Assembly: GCF_901001135.1 (NCBI RefSeq)
Contig: NC_042627.1
Coordinates: 2,524,500-2,588,499 of the forward strand
Origin: Rhinatrema bivittatum
Taxonomy: Eukaryota; Chordata; Amphibia; Gymnophiona; Rhinatrematidae
DNA: 64,000 nucleotides
Direction: 5' to 3'
Shown here one piece after another: positions 1 to 12,800 of this stretch (its first letter is position 1; every line of letters begins with the position of its first letter). A model generated the notes under the pieces. That model was not told where the DNA came from, did not search any database, and worked only from the letters and a program-made list of their open reading frames with translations. Both the position numbers and the translations under genes were made by a program.

Positions 1-545
1 AGTTGCTGTCAGAGTTGTGCTGCCGTCTGCCAGGAAAAAAAAAAAACGAACCACCTTTGATTTTTTTTTTTTAACTTTATGGAAAAATACACTGAGAGCT
101 AAAAACCTGACTAAAAGAAACAGGTAGTCTCAGCCATAAGGGAACGAAAAAATCCCTGGAGAGCCTGTAGCCGCCTGAGCGGCCTCATTAGGGAGGGACC
201 TGGACAACCAGATGTACACCCCATGGGCGCACACACGGGCTCACAAAAGGGAACAACCCCCGGCCCGTCTGCCTCTACCGGACAGGGTAAGACCCACCAG
301 GAATCCAACGAAAAAACAAAAACCTCCGGGAGGCTCAAAAGAAAAGCATTAAAGACAAAAAACCCACAGAACTGCAGGTAGAGCACCTGTGCCATCTGCT
401 AAAGACAGAGAAAATACTGAGGAACTGCAGGTGGCACTAGGCTTTATGCAGCAGGGTCAGGCAAGGTTTTTTCTCTGTCTCCACCTGCTGGCAGGGATGT
501 ATGAGCCCAGGTATCTGGACTGATCCGGGTAGGTATAGGGAAGAG
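1..545 (-). mobile_element. DIRS-type retrotransposon, right (5') end
   Basis: The segment ends with the right terminal repeat shared by several DIRS copies here: CTGGAGACAGAGAAATACTG-type sequence, a GCACTAGG spacer, CACCTGCTGGCAGGGA, then CTGGACTGATCCGGGTA and a terminal GTATAGGG near 540. The upstream part is the untranslated leader of such an element, with its coding strand on minus. The body lies off the left edge or is deleted. Confidence 0.7.
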
Positions 546-731
546 GGTTTTGATGGGTGATCAGATGACTGTCGTCCAAGAGATAGAAGTATAGGGAAAG
601 CGGTAATCCTTTTTGGTGTACTCAAATTCCTCATGCATACTTTGTGAGAAGGGAGAAGGGAAAAGGGAGATGGATGGGGGCTGGAAGACATGGACAGAGA
701 GAAACAAAGGAGGAGGAAGAGCTTCAATTAC
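546..731. other. RNF20 intron 13 sequence
   Basis: Intron just downstream of exon 13 in the direction of transcription. Nothing recognised beyond purine-rich runs. Confidence 0.5.
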
Positions 732-849
732 CTCTGCTTTGGCTTTCTTCTCTGCAGCCATGAGCTGCACTTTGTCCCTCTGTTCCTTAGGGGCGGAACG
801 ATACATGTCTAAGAGAAGCTTCATCTCCTTCTGGCTCTCCTGTGCCTTC
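732..849 (-). CDS. RNF20: RNF20 coding exon 13
   Basis: Acceptor AG at 851-850 and donor GT at 731-730. It completes a split Lys codon from exon 12, then reads KKAQESQKEMKLLLDMY and on to KAKAE. This is among the most conserved coiled-coil stretches of BRE1 proteins. The exon is 118 nt and ends in phase 0. The next exon was not found in 1-731 and must lie off the left edge. Confidence 0.95.
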
Positions 850-3800
850 CTGCAGACACGGAAAAACATGGATCCCATTGATGTATAGAAGAGAGAGAAA
901 GACAGGCACCACTGATAGGTAAAGTAGAGAGAGACTGAGACTGACTGAAAAACAAGCAGACAGAAACACAAACTTCAACTCCAATTTCAAATAAAAATAT
1001 AAGCCCATCATAAAAGTACAGGTCTGCATTATATCCTCTTTCAGTTTGTTTCTACCTGTATCCTGATGGCCAAGGGAAAGCAGAATTGCTTACCTGTAAC
1101 AGGTGTTCTCACCTGTTACATGCATGCGGAACAAATCGTATAGGGCATCCGCCCTATAAGCTATAGCGCCTTCTAACCTGTCAGCCTGCTCTGCCTCTGC
1201 AGGTGGGAGGTCTTGGGTGCTGAGTTATTGTTGGACCCACCTAAGACTTGCCCGCTGCATGAGACTGCTGCAAATCGATGCCCGAACACCCAAGGCCAGG
1301 ATTTCAAAAATGCGTTTGAGATGGGATTCCAGCTTACGATCTTGGACATCCCTCAAGGCTGTAGCCCCTACCACCGGGATGGTGGTATGTTTAGTGACCG
1401 CCGTCACAGAGGAGTCTACCTTAGGCATCTTCAATAAATCTGAACACTCCTCCGGGAGGGGATAAAGCTTTTCCATGGCCCTCTCGACCTGAAGGCCCGA
1501 CTTGGGGGCCTGCCATTCCCTGAGGAGCATTAGTTTGTGCATAGGGTGGAAAGGAAAAGAGCACGGCAGAGCCCTGAGCTTCGCCAGGACTGGGTCTGAG
1601 GAAGCCAGCATTGCCGCCGAAAACTCATCCACTGGGGGACAGTCAATCCCCAATTCTTGGGAGATGAAGGGAAGAAGAGATTCCAGTTCCTCCCTACAAA
1701 AAAGGCGGAGAACCCGGGGGTCCCCCCCCACTCCGGGAGGGGGGGGGGGGAAGGGACGTCAACCGAGTCCGGATCCTGATCCTGGGAAGGCAGGGGAGCG
1801 GGGGGGGGGGGAGGGTCCGCCTTCTCTTGTAAACTTTCCAAGTAAGATTTGTGCAATAAAAGCACAAATCAGTTGAAAAACAGGGGGGGGCTCAAAAAAA
1901 AAAAAAGGGGTCCTGTGGCTCAGGCTGCTCTGAAAAAGAAGCAGCAGAGAAACCTAGAATGGCCGCCGTTCCCGCGGTTTGACGGCCCGGGAACAGCGTG
2001 GCCAAACGTTTAGAAGGTCTGGATTGGGGTCCTGAGGGCATCGGGACATCTGAGGAACCTCCTCCCCGCCAGTACACTTATGGTTTCACTTTGTCAATCC
2101 TTTGTGCTATTCCCCGCCTGCAGCATCCGTGTCACAGACAGATAAAGTAAAACCATAAGCCCTTTTTATTACATAAAACATGATAAAAATAAAGAAACTT
2201 GTCTAAAAAAATAAAAAACACTACATGAGGCAAAACACTGCTTTCATAGACAAAATAAAAGTGGAATAATTAGAGAAAAGCAGAAAAGAAAGATCCAGAG
2301 AGAGACAGACACATCAGAAAGGGCTGACAGAAGAGACCATGAGATGGAGAGAGAGAGGAAAGCAGACAGTGACTGACTTGAGATCGGCCTTCAGCTGTTT
2401 GATGAGCTCGACTTCCTTCTTCTTGCCATCCTCATGCTTCCCTTTCTCTTTAGATGACGATGACTCTCTCTCCTTTTCAAACTCCCTCTGCTTCTCCCTC
2501 TGTTTCTCCCGTTCTCGTTCCTTCTCCTTCTCTCTCTCCCGCTCTCTCTCTTTCTCCCTCCTCTCCCGCTCCTCCTCCTCCCGCTTCACTTTGGGTTCAG
2601 CAGGCTCTTCTACTCCAGGTTTTGGTGCTGGGCCTGGCGCGGGCGTGCTGAAGGGCTCTTCAGGCTCTTGCTTGACCTCCGGCAGCTCCTCCTTCACGTC
2701 TTCGGTGCTGGACTGTGTCTGCAGTAGTAAGCTGCCACTTCGCGACCGGACCTGAGGAAGAGGGCAGGCAGTTACAAACAAGTATTGCATACAGCCAGTG
2801 AGGAGAACAAAACAAGAGAGAGACAGAAGGAGAGAAGGAATGAATTGTAATTTCCATCTAATGAAAAGCATATTACCTGATCATTTCCTTTCCTTAAATC
2901 CCTCCCTGTCGGGAGGTAACCAGAGCACTAAACGTTTGCCATGACATCAATCACAGTACATGAGCTTGTGCAGCAGCAAACCTTGTGAGTATACTTTTGT
3001 CAAAGATAATCAACTGAATAATCATTAGAACAGCTAACGAGTAATAATTTTTATAATTAACTGTTGAAAAATAGAAGCCACTCCAAGCCTTTCCTCTTAT
3101 TCTCTTCTCCTTTGGGGAGGGAAGGGACTAACAGGTCCTGGGGGTCCCTTCTGTTTTCCCAACAAATAAATTGCTATAATTTCTGTACTTTTGTCAGCTT
3201 ACATTGACCTGGGAGGGCTCTAGACTGGCAGGATTCAAGGAAAGAAAATTATCAGGTAAGAGTAAATTTCTCCTTCCTTATCCTGCCATACCAGTGGGAC
3301 ATACCCAAGCTTCTCTCATACTGGTTGGGAGAAGGAACATGCTGTACTGGTAGCCTCTGGCCAATATATACTGCCCCATTAGCTTCTTTAATCCATTTGG
3401 GTATAGAAGATTTAGAAGCCACCTCGAGACCCAGTAAACAAGACAAAGTTTGCCCAACTTCTGAAAGGAACTGGTCACTTTACGGTATCTCAAAATGGTT
3501 CTATTGACATCTAATTTATGTAGACTTCTATTCTCACTCTTACAATCCTTCGATGTAAACATTGCTAAGGAAATTGATTAGTTAAGGTGAAAGCCCCTAC
3601 ACCCCTACTCATGTAAAGAGAAGGGCATGAGACAGATCACGTTTTAAATTGAAATCAACAAGTACGGATCCCTAGAAGACAGAGCCTGTACATCCATATT
3701 CAGCTGCAATCCAGCAGAACAAGTTAGCCAGATAAACATATCCAACTAACCTTTTCAGGATATTCATTGGCACAACTAATAGCTAGCCAGATAATTTCAT

Positions 3801-6800
3801 CCAGCTAACTTTAGCCCTGCTCAATAGCAGGTCTGACTTAGCCGGATAAGTCTTAATATCATCACTTATCCAACTAACGGGCTCAAGGTGATCACCACCA
3901 TACGAACCAATCTTTCGCAGTCCTCTCTGGTCTTGGCGCGAATCAGCCAGTCCAGAGGTATGGATGGACCAGGATCCCCTGCTTGCGAAGGAAGGCTGCT
4001 ACCACCAACATGACTTTGGTGAAAGTTCGAGGAGCCGTCGCCAGACCAAATGGAAGGGCCTGAAACTGGAAGTGTTGTCCCAAGACCTTGAAGCGTAGAA
4101 ACTGCTGGTGACATAGCCATATCGGAATATGCAGATAAGCCTCCATAAGATCCAGGGACGCAAGGAACTCCCCCGTCTGAACGGCAGCCAGTACCGTCCG
4201 CAGGGTTTCTATGCGAAAACGAGAGATTAGGAGACAACAGTTCACCTTCTGTACGTCTAGGATGGGACGAAACGTGCCTTCCTTTTTGGGAACCACAAAG
4301 TAAACCGAGTAATGTCCCCGACCCTCTTCTGCCTCTGGAACCGGGACAATGGCCTGTAGCTGGATCAGGCGCTGCAGGGTCTCTCGTACCGCTTCCTGAG
4401 CGAAGCCACGTGGGACTCCACGAACACCTCCTGCACGGGACGTGAAAACTCTAGCATAGTCTTCTCTGATCACCTCCAGGACCCAACGGTCTGAGGTGAT
4501 CCTTGCCCATTCTGTGTAAAAGCTGGACAATCCGCCCCCGACAGCTTCGACGATAGAATGGGGACTCGTGGCTTCATTGGGAGGGCTTACTACCTCCTGT
4601 CCCGAGGTGTCCAGAATCACGGCCGGGGGGAGGACCCCCTCGAAAGGACTGTTGCCGTCCTGAGGTCTGCTTAGACGTGGAAGGCGAGGAATACCTGCCG
4701 GAACGAAATCCGAGAGAATCCCGAAAACGCGGCCGCGAAGGAAACACCTTTCTGGTGGGCCTTTTATCTTCCGGCAACTTGTGCCCTTTAGATTCTCCGA
4801 GTAGCTTTACCAACTGCTCCAGTTCCTCTCCGAACAGGAGCTTACCCTTAAATGGGAGGTTACACAGCTGAGATTTTGAAGACAAATCCACTGACCAATT
4901 GCGCAGCCACAGCAGTCGGCACGCAGTCACTACAGAAACCATGCTGCGCGCTGAAGTTCGCACTAGGTCGTAAAGCGCATCTGTTATGTATGCGATGCCC
5001 GCCTCCAAACGAGCACCCTCCAAGGCGGCACCACTACCAGCTCCTGTAGTGGCATTAGAGGCCTGAACCCAGCACAAACATGCCCTCTGCATGAGGCTGG
5101 TGCAGATTGTGGCCCGAAGACTCAATGCAGCCACTTCAAAAACTCGCTTCAACTGGATCTCCAGCTTACGGTCCTGCATATCTTTTAAAGCAGCAGCACC
5201 CGCTACCGGAATAGTGGTCTTCTTTGTCACGGCCGAACCCACCACATCCACCTTCGGAATTTTCAGAAGATCCAAGATATCTGTTGAAAAAGGATAGAGC
5301 TTGGCCATAGCTTTGCCCACCTTGAGCCCCGCGTCCGGTGTGTCCCACTTGCAGGTCACCAGCTTGTGAACCTTTTTAGGAAGTGGAAAGGATGAAGTGG
5401 GCCCCCGTATTCTGTCAAGACCCGGATTAATCCCATCACTATCTGATTCTTCCTGAGAGATCTTAAGCCTCAGAACTTCCAACACCTGGGGAATAAGGGG
5501 TCGTAGTTCCTCCCGCTTAAAAAGGCAGACCACACTAGGATCATCCCCTTCTGTGAGTGGCAAATCATCATCATCTGCAGCATCTTGATCAGGGTCCCCA
5601 AGATCAGGAACTAAATCCGGAACCTAGGCCGGAACCTGAGCCAGATCCGGAACTCCGGAGAGTGGGGGCGGGGTCTGCGGCCCCTGGGGGGCCATCACTT
5701 CCCCCGTGGGCCTGCTGTTCCTCGAGTCGACCTTTCCTGAGCAGCGGCTCGGAAAGACCCACTGACTGAATTTGCCTCCTGAAGCACGCCTGCTTTCTGG
5801 CCATGAAAGCCTGGTGCATTAACAAGACAAACTCCGGCGAAAACCCTCTGCCGGAAAGGGATCCTGAGAAGCCGGTTCACCCAATCCCCCAGCGCTGTCC
5901 TCCGCCACAAGGGCTAAGACTGGAGGGGATCCCTCCTCCCTTGAGCCTCGGCATGAAGACCCCCCACCCCCGTCCTGGGGGGGAAGGGCTCAGGGCCCGA
6001 ACTTTCCATCCCTAGGAAGGATAAGGGAGGGGAAAAAAAACACAACACTAAACTAAATTCTGCCTTCGCGCCCACACGTCTGAGAGCGCGGAGAGAAAGA
6101 GAGGGCCCCTTGAAAAAAAACACGCAGTCACGCAGCCCAGGAGCTGAGGGGAGGAACGGAAAAAATTAGAAAAAAAGGCGCGCTGCCAGCAGTCCGATAT
6201 CGGGAAGGAGCAAGGCCGCGATAACTTCCCCCACCGGAGCTGAAGAAAAAAAATGCGCACCGAAACTGAGGCGGGAGAAAAAAATGCCGACAGGCCCGTC
6301 GTAACGGGTCGCGCTGCCGAGCACGGTGAGCCGTTCCAAAAACTGGCTGGCGAAGAAAACACTTACCCAGTCCCTTCAAAGCAACCAGGAGCCCCGGGAG
6401 TAGAGGGAAAGGGGGCCGGAGGGCTGCCAAATACCCCGGCGTACCTGCAAGGCTGGCTATCCCGACCCGACTCTTTACCTCAGCTCGAAACCACAGAGGA
6501 CGTCTCACTCAGTTTTATTTATTTATTTAAACTTTACTGAGTCCTGTAGCATAGAGGGTTGAAGGAGCAGCTTCGGAGGAGCCCCTGGTCTTCACACTCC
6601 AAGTGGTGACGGACGAAACCCAGACGGAGGTAACCAACCCCCCGACGCCTGGCTTCGACTGAGGGATGGCCCACGAAGGTGCCTAACACCTCAGGAAGCA
6701 ATCCTGAAGAAAAAACCCGGAGAAAACAATCTAACTAAACTGAAAAATTGACTAAGACTGCAGGTGCCTGTCTTCCAGCTGCTGGAGTCAGAGAAATACT

Positions 6801-9800
6801 GAGGGACTGCAGGTGGCCCTCTCCTTATGTAGCCGTGCCCAAAATTCTAATTGTTCTGACTCCATCTGCTGGTAGGGATACACAATCCACTTCTCTTGAC
6901 TGATCCTTGTACGTATAGGGAATTGAAAATACAGTTAGCATTCAACTGGATCAATACTTAGATAATCTTTGGGATCCAAGTCAATCAGGTTTTCATGCTA
7001 AATACAGGAGTTGGTTGTATTACTAGATACAATTCAGAAACATTTGGATTCGATACAGCACTTGTTCTTTTAGATCTCAGCTCTGCATTCTATTCTGCTG
7101 CATCAGTTAACATCTTTAGAACTAAGAGAAGTTGCCTACAACCGATTTTTCATATCTCTCTGAAATACCTACAAGTACCTAAATGTAATCCGTTTTGCAG
7201 TGTCTGAAAGGGGGACGAGGGGAGGAAAAGAGAAGAAATCAATAGGTCATAGCCATGAGAGAAGAATTTCAGCCCTCAATGGGTTTGGAGCCCTTCGTGA
7301 TCTCAGGAACACTGAGGTTACCTGAGACCACTTCTTCACCCATTGGGTTCTAAAGGACCTCCAAAGAATGATCAACTAGGAGCAACAAACTCTGTGCCAG
7401 TCCAGATATTTCTGCATTTGCTGGAGACAAACACCAGAAGGATGTGATGGGAAACTTGTAGTTTTGTCTCCACCTGCTGGCAGTGAGGTATAACCCACTC
7501 ATCTGGACTGATATAGCAGGATGATGAGGAAGTTCTAATTACCTTTTTGCTTGCTCCTCTCTCTCCCAGATTACCTATCCAAAGCACCTTCAGTTGACCC
7601 TTCCAGCCTTACATTGTTGAAGTCTTCCCTTCCCCCTTCCATGCGCCTCCCAAACGTCTGCCTCCTTCCCACAATACCTCCTACACATACATACATCCTT
7701 CCTCCAACAGCACTTCCCAGAAGTCCCCCTGCCTCCCACCTGCCCATGGCACCTTGCTGAGGTCTCCCTGTGCTTCCCGTAGTTTCCTCTTATATCTCAG
7801 CACTTCTCCCTTTAGCTGGTGGTTGTGATTTTGGAGGCTGCTGATCAAGTGACGCATCTCCCGATTGATAGGGCCTGGAAAAGAAACACAAAAACAAATT
7901 TACCATGCTAGGTCAGACTAAAGGTCCATCAAACCCAGCATCCTTTTTCCAAAAGTGGCCAATCCAGGTCACAAGTACCTGGCAGGATTCCTAAGTTCAA
8001 TAGATTCCATGCTGCTTATCCCAGGGCCAAACAGTGGATTTCCCCAAGTCCACCTTAATAATGGTTTAGGGACTTTTCTTACAGGAACTTGTCCAAACCT
8101 TTTTTTAAACCCAGCTACACTAACAGCATTTACCACATCATTCGGCAATGAATTCCAGAGTTTAAGGTGAAATTACTACTTACCTGATAATATCCTTTCC
8201 TCTATGACAGTCAGGCCGGTCCATCTACAAGTGGGTTACGCATACCAACTAGCAAATAGAGATAGATCAAAAGCCCACTGATGATATATACCTCTGTGCT
8301 GACATCAACCTGCCAGTAAATTCTGTAAAAGCTAACTGTGGACACTTTAAACCATTCAGTCTCCTTTAATTTTTTTTAAACTTCCAGAAGAACAAAGAAG
8401 CAAAAGAGCTCACCAAACAGAAAGATTGGTAGCCATGGGGAAAATGAAAATACTCCTCTCCAAACTCACCAAAATCTTAAGTGCTGAATGACATGGCGCA
8501 CAAATATTTTCCTGAAGGCCAGCCATGAACGTACAAGCAAACAATCAGAAGGCAACAGAGAGAGGGAACATGACTGTTCTAGAGAAAAAGAAATTATCAG
8601 GTAAGTAATAATTTCACCTTCCTCTTCACCTAGTCAGCCGGTACATTACCAGTGAAATGTGCCAAAGCTGCTCCCTCTAAGAGCAGGATGCTGCCCACAC
8701 CCCCTTCAACACTGCTGCCATCTGTACCCGCAATGAACTACAGGATAACCCCTTAGCCAAACAGTCTTGAAGAAAGGCTAAAATAGTGGATATTGACACC
8801 CAGGTAGATAGAATTGAACAAGCAACGCACCATGATTTGAAAACCTTCCAAACTCGCACATACGCCAAGGACGTCGACCTCTTACGCGACCTCAGAAGGG
8901 TGGACACCACCGCATCCGAATAACCTTTGCTTTTTAGCCTTCGCCTCTCAAAAGCCATGCCGCTAGATAAAAGCAATCTACCTGATTGAAACACACGGGT
9001 CCCTGATGAAGAAGATTCAGCAGACATGGGAAACACAGCGGGGTCCTCTACCGCGAGATTGATGAGATCCGCAAACCACGGCCTCCGAGGCCACTCGGGA
9101 GCCACTAGAATTACCTCTGAGGGATGGCCCTCTATTTGACGAAGAACCTTGCCGATCAGTGACCAGAGCGGAAAGACATACAGAATAATCGTTGTCAGCC
9201 AGGGTAACGCCAAGGCTTCCACGCCCTCTGCTCCCGTGTCCCTTCGATGGGCAAAGAATCGTGGGGCCTTGGCATTCTTGAAGGTTGCCATCAGATCCAT
9301 AGCCAGCGTGCCCCATCTGTCGCAGATGAGTTGAAAGGCCCTGACCGCCAGCTCCCATTCTCCGGGATCGAGCTGATGTCAACTTAAGAAGTCTGCACGA
9401 ATGTTGTCGACCCCTGCTATATGGGATGCAGCTACGCTGACAAGGTGACGTTCCGCCCACTGTTTCAGAAGGCGAGCTTCTAATGCCACCGGCTGACTCC
9501 TGGTCCCCCCCCGACGATTGATGTAGGCCACTGTGATCGCATTGTCGGACAGAACCCTGACCGACTTTCCCTGAATCAGGGGGAGAAAGGCCTGCAAGGC
9601 CAGTCGCACTGCCCTGGTCTCCAGTCGATTGATCGACCAGTGAGACTCTGTCAGGGACCAGCGTCCCTGGACGGACTTCCATAGACAAACCGCTCCCCAA
9701 CCAAAGAGGCTCGCATCCGTGGTGACCACCATCCACTCCAGTGTCACGAGCGGAACTCCTGGAAGGAGGTTGTCCGAACATAGCCACAACCCTAGATTGG

Positions 9801-12800
9801 CGTGGGCCGGATTAGTCAATGGCAACTGGAGGTAGAATTGCTCTGACACCGGACTCCAGCGGGAAAGCAACGCTGATTGTAAGGGCCGTATGTGTGTGAA
9901 AGACCAAGGAACCAATTCCAGCGTCAAAGCCATGAAGCCTAGCATCTGTAAGTACTCCCAAACCGGCGGCGGTTGTTTCAGCAGTAAGGACCTGACCTGT
10001 CCCTGCAATTTGTGACAGTGCCCGGACGAGAGGAAGACCGCCCCTTGACGAGTGTTAAATAAAGCTCCCAAAAACTCCAGTGACTGTGAGGGAGTGAGCT
10101 GACTCTTGGTGGTGTTGACTACTCAACCTAGAGACTGCAACAGTTGAAGAACTCGGCTGATCGCCGAACGACATAGGGATTCTGATTTCGCTCGAATCAA
10201 CCAATCGTCCAGATATGAGTACACCAACAATCCCTCCCGTCTTAGCTGAGTTGCCACGACCACCATGATCTTGGTGAAGGTTCTGGGAGCTGTCGCCAGT
10301 CTGAATGGCAATGCCTAAAATTGGTAGTGTTTTCCCAACACATAGAACCTGAGATGCTTCTGATGCTCCTTCCTGATCCCGATGTGCAAGTATGCCTCCG
10401 TGAGATCCAGAGACGCCAGGAATTCTCCCGGATGCATGGAAGCAATTACTGAACACAATGTCTCCATGCGAAAACGAGGAATCCGTAGACATCTGTTGAT
10501 GCACTTTAGGTCTAGTATGGGACGGAAGGACCCTTCCTTCTTTGGCACGACAAAGTATATGGAGTAATGTCCTTTTCGTTGCTGGAACAATTGCTCCCAG
10601 GTCCAGTAGACGAACCAAGGTCTGCTGGATCGCTCGACGCTTGTCGGTGTACCTGCACGGGGATGGGAAAAACCAAGGGCGGGGTTGGCATGCAAAATCT
10701 AAAGTGTAGCCGTATCTTATCATGGAGAGCACCCACTGGTCCGTCGTGATTGTGGTCCATTCTTTGTAGAAGAGACAATCTGCCCCCTACCCTGGGTAAA
10801 GATAACCTTTATAAAGATAAATTATAAAGATAACCTTTACCCTTTTTTTTAAATCAGTGAAGACTGTGGGCCAAGCACCTGGACCATCTGCTGGAGACAG
10901 AGTAATACTGACAGGCTGTGGGTGGCACCCTGGTACTTATGGCAGAGCCTGTCAAATCTTGCTCTGACTCCATCTGCTGGTGCGGAGGCAAAACCCAGGA
11001 GTCTGGACTGATCCGGTACATACAGGGAAAAAAGGGACACTTCCCTGCTTCACTGGGCTTGCAGTGCAGAACTGCCAGCCGGTTCCACCCTTGTCTCATG
11101 GGGGAGGAGGGATCTGGACCAGCAGACGTCCATCACATGAACCTCTGGACCGAGCTATCAGAAGGGTCCACCAACCTCAAACCAGGGGGCTTGGCCCCAC
11201 CACAACCTCATAACCCGGTGGGAGGTTCCATAAATTTTGTCTTTTAATCTTCTTGGTTTTTTTCTCTCTTTCCAGACTGAAAGTTTTACACCAGCTTCCA
11301 TCTGCTGAAGACAGAGAAATACTGATGGGCTGCAGGTGGCACAGCGGGTTATGTAGCAGTGTCAGTGAAAGTCTGTCTCCATCTGCTGGCAGGGAGGCAA
11401 AATCCAGGAGTCTGGACTGATCTGGGTATGTACAGGGAACTACTTTTTAAAAGCTTCTAAAAAGCAGCCTACACGGGTACAACACAACTTACATTGTGAG
11501 CAGAAGCAGCATATCCCAAGGTCAGAATTTGCCTCTAGTGCTCCTTTCCTTAGGGCAACAGGAGGGTGAGGGGGGCAAAATATCCTGTGTGCTGTGTGAA
11601 TATTGCTTACATCTCCCCAGACAAAACCTAGCTACAATCAGTGATCACGGAGTCAGAAACATTATGCTACAGTGCAGAATAGGACAGATATCAAACTGGT
11701 TTTGCTGTCTGCGATCTACAGTGGCCACTACAACATGGCTCTGACTGGAGGGAGATAGATGAAAATCAGACAGTGGGCTCCAGAAATTTATGAGGGAGAC
11801 TCGGGGATCTAGAGGAAACATGAGAACAGTAAGACTATGGAGCCTGCAGAGATGTGCAACAGCACCTCAAAGACAGAGGAAATTTAAGATTTTGTGGCCA
11901 GGATGAGTGAGGAGGAGGAGATATGAGGATGATGGTATGTAACAGCAGGGTACAGAAAGGAATTAAACAGCACCCAGGGCAGAAGAGATGTGAGGATGCT
12001 ATGAGACAGCAGGAATGTGAGGATAATATCAGATCTTACAGGAAATATGGTTACAGCCTGTTTCGATACCTGCTTGCTCATTAGCAGCCAACGTCTGTTC
12101 AAACTCAATGCGCAACATCTCATACTCCTTGCGCACCTGCGCCAGTGTATCCTCCAGCTGGATCACCTCCGTCCGCAGCTTCTTCTGCAGGCTCACCTCA
12201 TCCCGCTGCAAATCAGGGGGGAAAGAGTTAACTCCTGCTCACGTCACACTGCAGCACTCACCCCAACCACAACCACCTGTAGCCTCATCTCGTCCTGAAG
12301 GAAACCAGACCGTTGAGTCACAGGAAACAAAGAGGGCAAAAAAAGTGAAACAAAGAGAAAAAGCATCAGTGAGAAACAGACATAGGGGGGAAAAGGAAAA
12401 AAAATGTCTTCCCCCCACCCTGCCGGGTTCTAACCCCATTTCACTCCTTTAATTGCTCTTACTGGAGAAGATCCTTATGCCAAATACAGGAGGATGAGCC
12501 AGAGTCAAAGGTGAAGGGGATAAGAGTTCCTGGGAGCTATGGACAACTTTCAGAAGTGTCAGGGCACAGGAGGTGTGCCTAGGAATCAGAAAGAGTCAAG
12601 AACATAAGGCTACCTCAATGAGCTCCACTTGTCGCTGATGGATACCACGAGTCCCGTGCAGCAGTGTGCGAGCCTCGTCCAGCTGTGCCTTCAGCTGTAG
12701 GCTCTCGTTATACAGCACAGAGAACTGGGACTGCATGCAGCGATACTCGGGAGACTCCTTCACCGCCTGCTCAACGGTGCTGCGCAGCTCCACCTGCAGC

